A stretch of 64,000 nt of DNA from Agelaius tricolor (taxonomy: Eukaryota > Chordata > Aves > Passeriformes > Icteridae). Made by a program: the position numbers and the translations under genes. Below, piece by piece: positions 58,266 through 64,000 of the stretch (position 1 is the first letter of the stretch; each line of letters starts with the position of its first letter). The notes under the pieces were generated by a model. It was not told the DNA's origin and ran no database searches. It worked only from the letters and a program-made list of their open reading frames with translations. The stretch covers positions 1,612,001 through 1,676,000 of the forward strand of contig JALJCS010000037.1 of NCBI GenBank assembly GCA_023055355.1, in the 5' to 3' direction.

Positions 58266-59771
58266 GTCCTGCCTGCACCCAGCATTCCAGAGGGATCTGC
58301 ATTCCCAGCAGCCATTCCTGCCTGGCTGCTCCCTGGCACCCCGTTCCTGAGGAGCTCAGGGCTTGTCTGTTCCCAGCGGATCGATGGGAACATCTGTGAA
58401 AAATCAGGACATGGATATCTGATCCAGCAGCCCTGGCTGTCTCCTATTTATCCCATCTAATTCTATCAGAGTTTCTAAAGTGCTTATCAGCACCACATCT
58501 TGCCACTTTATCAGTGTATTGGAACCCCCTCCCAGTGGCTGGGCAATGAGAGGGGCTGAATCTGGGCTGCAGCCCCTCCCTCTCCCAGTTTCCCTGCAAA
58601 ATCCAACTTTTCCTCGTGGCCCTCATCAATTGCTCCAGAATCAGATCCACAAGAGCCCACTAGGACAAAAAACTTGTCTAAAATACCCCAAAAGGGTGTC
58701 AAAGAGAAGGAGAACCCCATGAGTTGTCCATGCCTGTGCAGAGGCAGAAGTCTGAGTGCCAAACTGGGATTTTCCAGCCTGCAAAATGCTTGGGATGACC
58801 AAAGCCCCACACTGGCTCAGTGCCATGGGCCACTGTAGGACATCTCTGCTTCTGTGGGGGACAGTGGGGCCCAGCATTAGGGGATGGATGCTGTGCATGA
58901 GCTTCCACCCACTCCTTCCATTCCACCTCCTCTCTTGTCTTTCTGGCCCCACCAGCAAGCAAATTCCCAATTTCTCAGCCAGGGAAGCAGGGTGGAGAGA
59001 TGGAAACTGGCACAGCCAAGTTCCTGTTTGGGCTAGAATATAGGTCAGGCTTAAATGGGAAAATCCTTTAGCTCATGCCTTGAGAATGCTGAACGAGCTG
59101 GGGCCTGAAATCTTGGTTTGCTGATGGCTTGGAAGGGCAAAGACACGGGGAGGGTGGCTGGATGCTCCTGTTCTCTCCAGCATGTGACCTCCCACACTGG
59201 AGTGGATACGGGTGAGGTGGTGAGGAGATGCCCAGAGCTCCTCACAGCAATGAGTTTAAGGCAATTTTGCCATTAATGACATTTTTTTGCCATGTCACGT
59301 GGAATCCACGTGAACCTGTGCTGTATTTGAAGCTGCCTGGGCAGGGCTGCAATCACTGCCTGGTCCTGGAGTGGCCTGACCCATCTCATGATGTTTTCAG
59401 CCTGTAATAATTTAGGGTGAGAAATCTCAGGCCTCCTGTCTCCCTTTTGTTTGATTGCTTGTTTTTTTCTGAGATTTCTGTTTCTCCCCCCCAGGCAGCA
59501 CTGTTGCAGAGGATTGAAGCAGGCATTTTGTGGAGGGTCTTTCTTTTAAAGGCAAAGAATTGCCTTAATTTGTCCAGCTCAGAAGTGCTTTTTGAAAAAC
59601 TTGCTTTTTGAATTGCTGCACACAGCGTGAAGCCTTGGTTGGTTTTAGCCATGAAAGCCAGCAGCAATTTGTCCATCCCTGAACACAGAGACAGCAGCAA
59701 GCCAAAACCACCCAGTCTGGGGCTGCTGGGGGAGCTGGGAGAGTGGGGGAGAGGAATGGGATATACTGGAC

Positions 59772-60415
59772 TGCTGGAGTGTCAGGGGTGGGATGGTGGG
59801 GATGGATGGAGATGAGAGATCTCTGCAGCCAGGGCTGGAACTTGGGGTTTATTGCAAAGGGCCTGGGGGCAGGGCCCTGCTGGGAGCTGCCAGGCACAGC
59901 TCAGAGCAGGCCTGAGAGAAGAGAGGGGCAGAGAGGATGAGAGGGTGAGAGAGTAAAAGGGGTAAGAGAGCAAAAGGGGCAAGAGCTAAGAGGCAAGAGC
60001 TAAGAGGGCGAAGTTCCCGTTACAATACCATAAATCTTCTTCTGTGTTGAATATTCTGATTCTCATTAACCAATCCAGTACAATACACAAATCCTACAGC
60101 ATTTACATACAGCCTATAGGAATCATTCCATTACCATCCTGTGTTACATTTTAAACCCTACAAACTCCTCTTTGGCCCCTTCTGCCAAGCTGGCAGGGTC
60201 TGCTCTGCCCCTTGGGCCTGTCTGCAAGCAGAGGGTGTTGTTCCATCAAAAGGGGATCACCTTCAGCTGGCCACACCATTGTTTTCCAGTTGTTCAGTAA
60301 CTGAGGGATCTCAAAGCTTGCTTTCATTTCAATCTTGCTTATAGTTTCTATATTCTCAGAATCTTTTGCCAGACAATGATATTTATAAGGCTTTCCTGTT
60401 TCATCTTCCCCAACA
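59772..60415 (-). mobile_element. Solo LTR (group C)
   Basis: Exact CTGGAC duplications at 59766-59771 and 60416-60421 delimit 644 bp. The minus strand starts TGTTGGGGAAGATG and carries CAATAAACCCC as its poly(A) signal. It is the inverted relative of 25180-25757. Repeats of the GAGAGTAAAAGGGG and AGAGCTAAGAGG type at about 59930-60010 account for the extra length. Confidence 0.9.
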
Positions 60416-61636
60416 CTGGACAAGCAGTGGGAGAGCAGGGGGCACTCAGGGAGGAGCCTGCCCAGGTGATTTTGCCCCAGGGAGAGTTCTGCCCACCAAA
60501 GGTGCAGTGATGCTGAGTCCTGCAGCTGCTGCTGGGAAATATCCTCTTTGTCCAGGCTGAACACCTTCCCCCCTACCCAGAATAAACCCCCAACAGCTCC
60601 TTTTTTAGCAAATGTTATCAAGTTTGCAGAACTCCAGAGGTGGAAGTGCCAGGGTTGGTTTGCTGTGCAGCCTTTAGGCAGCCCCTCTGTGCATATGCAT
60701 TATGGAATCCTCTTTAATGGCATGATCATATCCTAGTTTTTCACCTTTGCCTCACTCAGCACAGCTGATGAACCTGCTCTGGGAATGATCTGCATTAATG
60801 TGAAGCTGTAAAAACTTCAGCTGAAGTCAATGAGAGCTGTACTTTGAGCAGGGAAAGTGTCATTTAATGCTGAGCACTCTGAAAAATCACATCTAAATGT
60901 CTCAGATTTGGTGCATGTAACGGAGTGGATGTTTTTTACATCACTGTGCCTGTGCCTTGGCTCCCTGTCTGTAAAATGGGAATGATAACAGGGAGATTGG
61001 GAACTTAATCACTTTATTTGTTGTGAAATACTGCTGCTTCTTGGTGTTGAGTAAAGCATAAGCCAGCCACGAGGAGCTAAGTAATTGTGCATGCAGAACA
61101 GTGCCTGGATAGAGTACAATAAAGTAGGAGCTATGTGTCCTCCCAGGAAGAGAAAACAAGATACTGAGAAGCTGCAGAGGAAGTCATTTGCAGGGGGCTG
61201 AGAAGCTGTGAGTGTTTGTAGGTACCCAGGGGTGGGTTTTGGGATGTCTAAACAGCTCTGGACTGTTCCAGGGCTCCTGGCTGCAGCCTGGCAGCATCAC
61301 CTTTGCCATTTGGGGAGAGATGGGTCCTTAGGATAACCCTCCTGGATGTGGTCTTGGAGTCAACACCCACATCAAAGGCAAAATTACTGGAGACTGCATT
61401 AAGGTTGTCCTGGCATCACCAATAATTCCATTCATTGCTCCTTCTCTGTGTGCCCAGGCCAGTGTGATGGTTCTGCTCTTGGCATGCCTGATGGACCTTG
61501 GTGTGTCCCTGGCAGTGCCCATCGTCTCTGCTGGGGTGCTCAGGGGGGACACAAAGCTTGGCAGTGCTGGGTTTCCTCCTGGCTGGTGTCCCCAGGTGCT
61601 TGTTTTGGGATTTCTGTCCCATTGACAACGCCTGCA

Positions 61637-62258
61637 TCTCGGGGCCTTTCTGTGTCGCTGCGACCCCAAGATTGTTAAAAGTCTCTTCCCAGCCTGAGCA
61701 CTTGAAGAAGGAGTCAGAGCTCTTCATTTCTCGGTCTCAAGGTTGTTTATTGTTTCTTATCTATAAAAATTTTCTCCTGTCCTGCCCAGGTCCATCCAGC
61801 AGGACAGTTCCAGGCACTCTGCCTGCCCCCAGGGCAGGGTTATGTCTTTATCCTAAAAACTACCTGTACAATGTTTACAATTCCTTTCCAATACCTATCA
61901 TCTATGTTAGACACTGAGCTTCTACTCTAAACCAATCCCAAAGTGCCACCATCACAGCAGAAGATGGAGGCCAAGAAGAAGAAGGAGAAAGGCTGGACAC
62001 ACCCAGATTCCTCCATCTTGCCTCCTGAACCCCCATACCAGAAACCCCAAAATCGACTTTTCACCCCGTAATAACTTCACTATTATTCTACCTCAACTGT
62101 TGTGGCTTGCTGATCTTCATCTAAGGTTGGTGATTTGCTCCATGATTTGCTCCATAATCAAACCCACAGGTGTTCTGGGCTCTGTGCCAGGGTCTCTGAG
62201 CCCCCTGGCAGGGTCCTGGCCATCCTGGACAGCCACAGGGATGTTCTGGCTTCCCACA
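61637..62258 (-). mobile_element. Solo LTR (group E)
   Basis: Exact CCTGCA duplications at 61631-61636 and 62259-62264 delimit 622 bp. It is highly similar, in reverse, to 52718-53337, including the AAGAAGAAGAAGGAG block and the TTTATTGT poly(A) complement. Confidence 0.92.
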
Positions 62259-62280
62259 CCTGCAGTGCTCCAAACTCCTC

Positions 62281-62322
62281 TCCCATCCCATCCCATCCCA
62301 TCCCACCCCACCCCACCCCATC
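62281..62322. repeat. CCCAT / CCCCA simple repeat
   Basis: Short pentanucleotide run starting 22 bp after the LTR at 61637-62258. Confidence 0.92.
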
Positions 62323-63368
62323 CTACATTTTGCTGCTGAGGTTCCTGGCACACAGGAGCATCCAGCACACTGGAAATGCATCCTGCTGAATTTGGGATGG
62401 ATTACAGACTACAGCAGGTACCAGCACATGTAATTCCCAGCACACTTCCTGACTGTGCCTTGCCATCCCTCTTAAGGCTCATGTGCCTTTTCTTAACCCT
62501 CCCAGCACTGACGTTGCCTGGGAGACTGAGCCAGCACCTCCTGCATTTCCTTTGGCTCGTGCAGGGTTGAAACTGCAGCCACAACCTTCCCTGAAGCAAG
62601 AAAAATACTCAGAATTAAAACTATCTAGTTTAATTCCTCTGTGACACCCTGCTCCTTCATATGGCAGAGCTGTGCTGGCTCTGAGGGGTCTGCAGTGAGG
62701 TGCAGGGTCCTTGTGAACCCCAGCATCCCTTGGGATGTGCTTTCCCAGCTCACTTTGGTCCCAGTGTGTTTGTTTTTTGCTTTGCTTTGCTGTAATTAAA
62801 TTCCTGGCCCTTTGCTTGCAGAAGCAAGCTTCAAAACGCTCCGGTGGAGGGATGGTTTTATTGAATCTCCAGCAAATTACTGATGCTTGGTGGGGAATTT
62901 TTCACACTTTCAACCTCAAGGTTTTTGGGAGAGCGTTTTTGCAAGTGTTTATTATAGTATTGCCACAAGAAGCGAGACTACCCAGAAAATTTATAGCAAG
63001 CAGCTCATCAGCTGTGGAATGTCAGCACAGCACCGTTGAAATGCCTTCTCCAGTGTCACTCAAGTGAGGATGATTTCTCCCAGCTGAGGACCTGCATAGT
63101 GGTTTTGCTTCAAAACTTCCAGCACTATTACAGTGGCTGAAAAGTGGTTGTCGGTGTACTGGGCAGAAAATCGCTTTTTTCCTACATGAAATAATAAATC
63201 TGGTGCAGGCACAGCACTGGGACACCTGGTTAAAGACAGGAGCTGCGTCATGCCAAAGTTTCAGGCTGTGAAGCCTTCAGGTGAGAAGCTGCCACCACCT
63301 CATGAGCTCCTTCAATGCTGGGGATGGACATGAACTTTTCCAGAGCATTCCAGCTTGGTCAGTGTGGG

Positions 63369-63654
63369 AATGGACTTGCTTGGCTCATGGCTCTGTGCTG
63401 TAGGAGATGGGTGCTGCATTCCCCACAGATATGGATGTCAGGAAGAAATCCTTCCCTGTGAGGGTGGGCAGGCCCTGGCACAGGGTGCCTAGAGCAGCTG
63501 GGGCTGCCCCTGGATCCCTGGCAGTGCCCAAGGCCAGGCTGGACAGGGCTGGGAGCACCTGGGACAGCGGGAGGTGTCCCTGCCACGGCAGGGGTTGGAT
63601 GAGATGATTTTTAAGATCCCTTCCTACCCAAACCATTCTGTGATCCATGATTAG
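63369..63654 (+). mobile_element. CR1 LINE 3' end
   Basis: It contains GATGTCAGGAAGAAATCCTT, CCCTGGCACAGGGTGCC, GGTGTCCCTGCCACGGCAGG and CCTTCCTACCCAAACCATTC, the standard CR1 3' region. It is 5' truncated. Confidence 0.9.
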
Positions 63655-64000
63655 ATGTTGCAGGGATGCAGGAAAGGGCTGTAGAGAGAATGGTCTCTTG
63701 CTGCAGGCAGAATAAAAATTGAAAGGATGGAAATCCCAGAAAAAAACACAATCTGTTGTATTTAAATTGGAGACCACTTTTCTCAGGTGATCATTTATTA
63801 CATTTTCATGATAATTTGGGTGTTTAACTGCATGGCTCTCAGTACAGAGCAGCTGAGCCTGTAGTGCAGCAGACCCAGCTGGAATTGTAGTGTGAGTGTG
63901 GGAAGTGCTAAAAATACTAAAAATAACTTGGAAAGCATCTTCAGTTGGCCATCCAGCGGCGGTGAGCACTCCTCATCCTCTTCTCTTGTTGCCTTGGCTG

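Larger units (their letters stand above)
35183..64000 (+). other. ASTN2: Long intron, running off the right edge
   Basis: The intron is at least 28.8 kb, and no further astrotactin exon is visible. It contains eight solo LTRs (43250, 45897, 50335, 52718, 56121, 57525, 59772, 61637), CR1 tails at 37037-37300, 44632-44735 and 63369-63654, and a short CR1 remnant at 45027-45055. It also has tandem repeats at 38423-38525 and 50155-50279, a CA run, and a duplicated 174-bp block (53581 and 55814). The intervals 35183-37036, 38526-43249, 46272-50154, 53755-55813 and 62323-63368 appear otherwise unique. 47440-47760 is AT-rich and complex and may be conserved. 55440-55745 is a degenerate low-order tandem repeat. 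The single-exon TRIM32 gene that lies inside ASTN2 in mammals is not in this window. Confidence 0.7.

Noticed and set aside
35183..64000. Search for the next astrotactin exon and for TRIM32 on the opposite strand
   Set aside because: No frame shows the expected EGF-like cysteine cluster or a RING/B-box/NHL protein, so neither is in the window.

Overview
This window is vertebrate nuclear DNA, almost certainly from a bird and probably a passerine. It has split genes with GT-AG introns, CR1 LINE tails with the bird-type 3' end, and many short solo LTRs flanked by 6-bp target duplications. It also holds a fragment of bird-like mitochondrial DNA and many GC-rich minisatellites. There is no bacterial-type gene organisation. 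The order assignment (passerine) is inferred from LTR abundance and style, not from a database match.

The only gene I can support is an astrotactin on the + strand, best read as ASTN2. Five coding exons fit together by frame and splice phase: 9518-9664, 23139-23306, 33665-33749, 34553-34627 and 35045-35182 (613 coding bases, about 204 residues). In order they encode the second membrane-spanning segment, the juxtamembrane extracellular stretch, the first EGF-like module and the linker that follows it. The amino-terminal exons lie upstream of the window. The remaining EGF-like modules and the MACPF and fibronectin-type regions lie downstream. The last 28.8 kb is intron as far as I can see.

Layout: 1-9517 is upstream intron with a 31-bp minisatellite, an LTR, two GC-rich or pyrimidine-rich repeat arrays and a mitochondrial insert (NUMT). 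9665-23138 is an intron that opens with a nested LTR pair only about 35 bp after the exon. 23307-33664 is an intron with an LTR near 25.2 kb and another near 32.4 kb. 33665-35182 is a compact cluster of three exons with short, repeat-filled introns. 35183-64000 is a long intron with eight solo LTRs, three CR1 tails or remnants in its first 10 kb and one more at the right end, and several tandem repeats.

The most unusual structure is at the third exon. A 22-bp minisatellite of about 11-12 units starts inside the coding exon, includes its 5' splice site, and repeats exon end plus donor through the first 240 bp of the intron. This gives a ladder of near-identical candidate splice donors, and only the first keeps the reading frame. 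Other points of interest are the nested LTRs beside the first exon, the antisense bias of LTR orientation (10 of 15), inverted LTR pairs within one intron, and the NUMT spanning the ATP6/COX3 junction.
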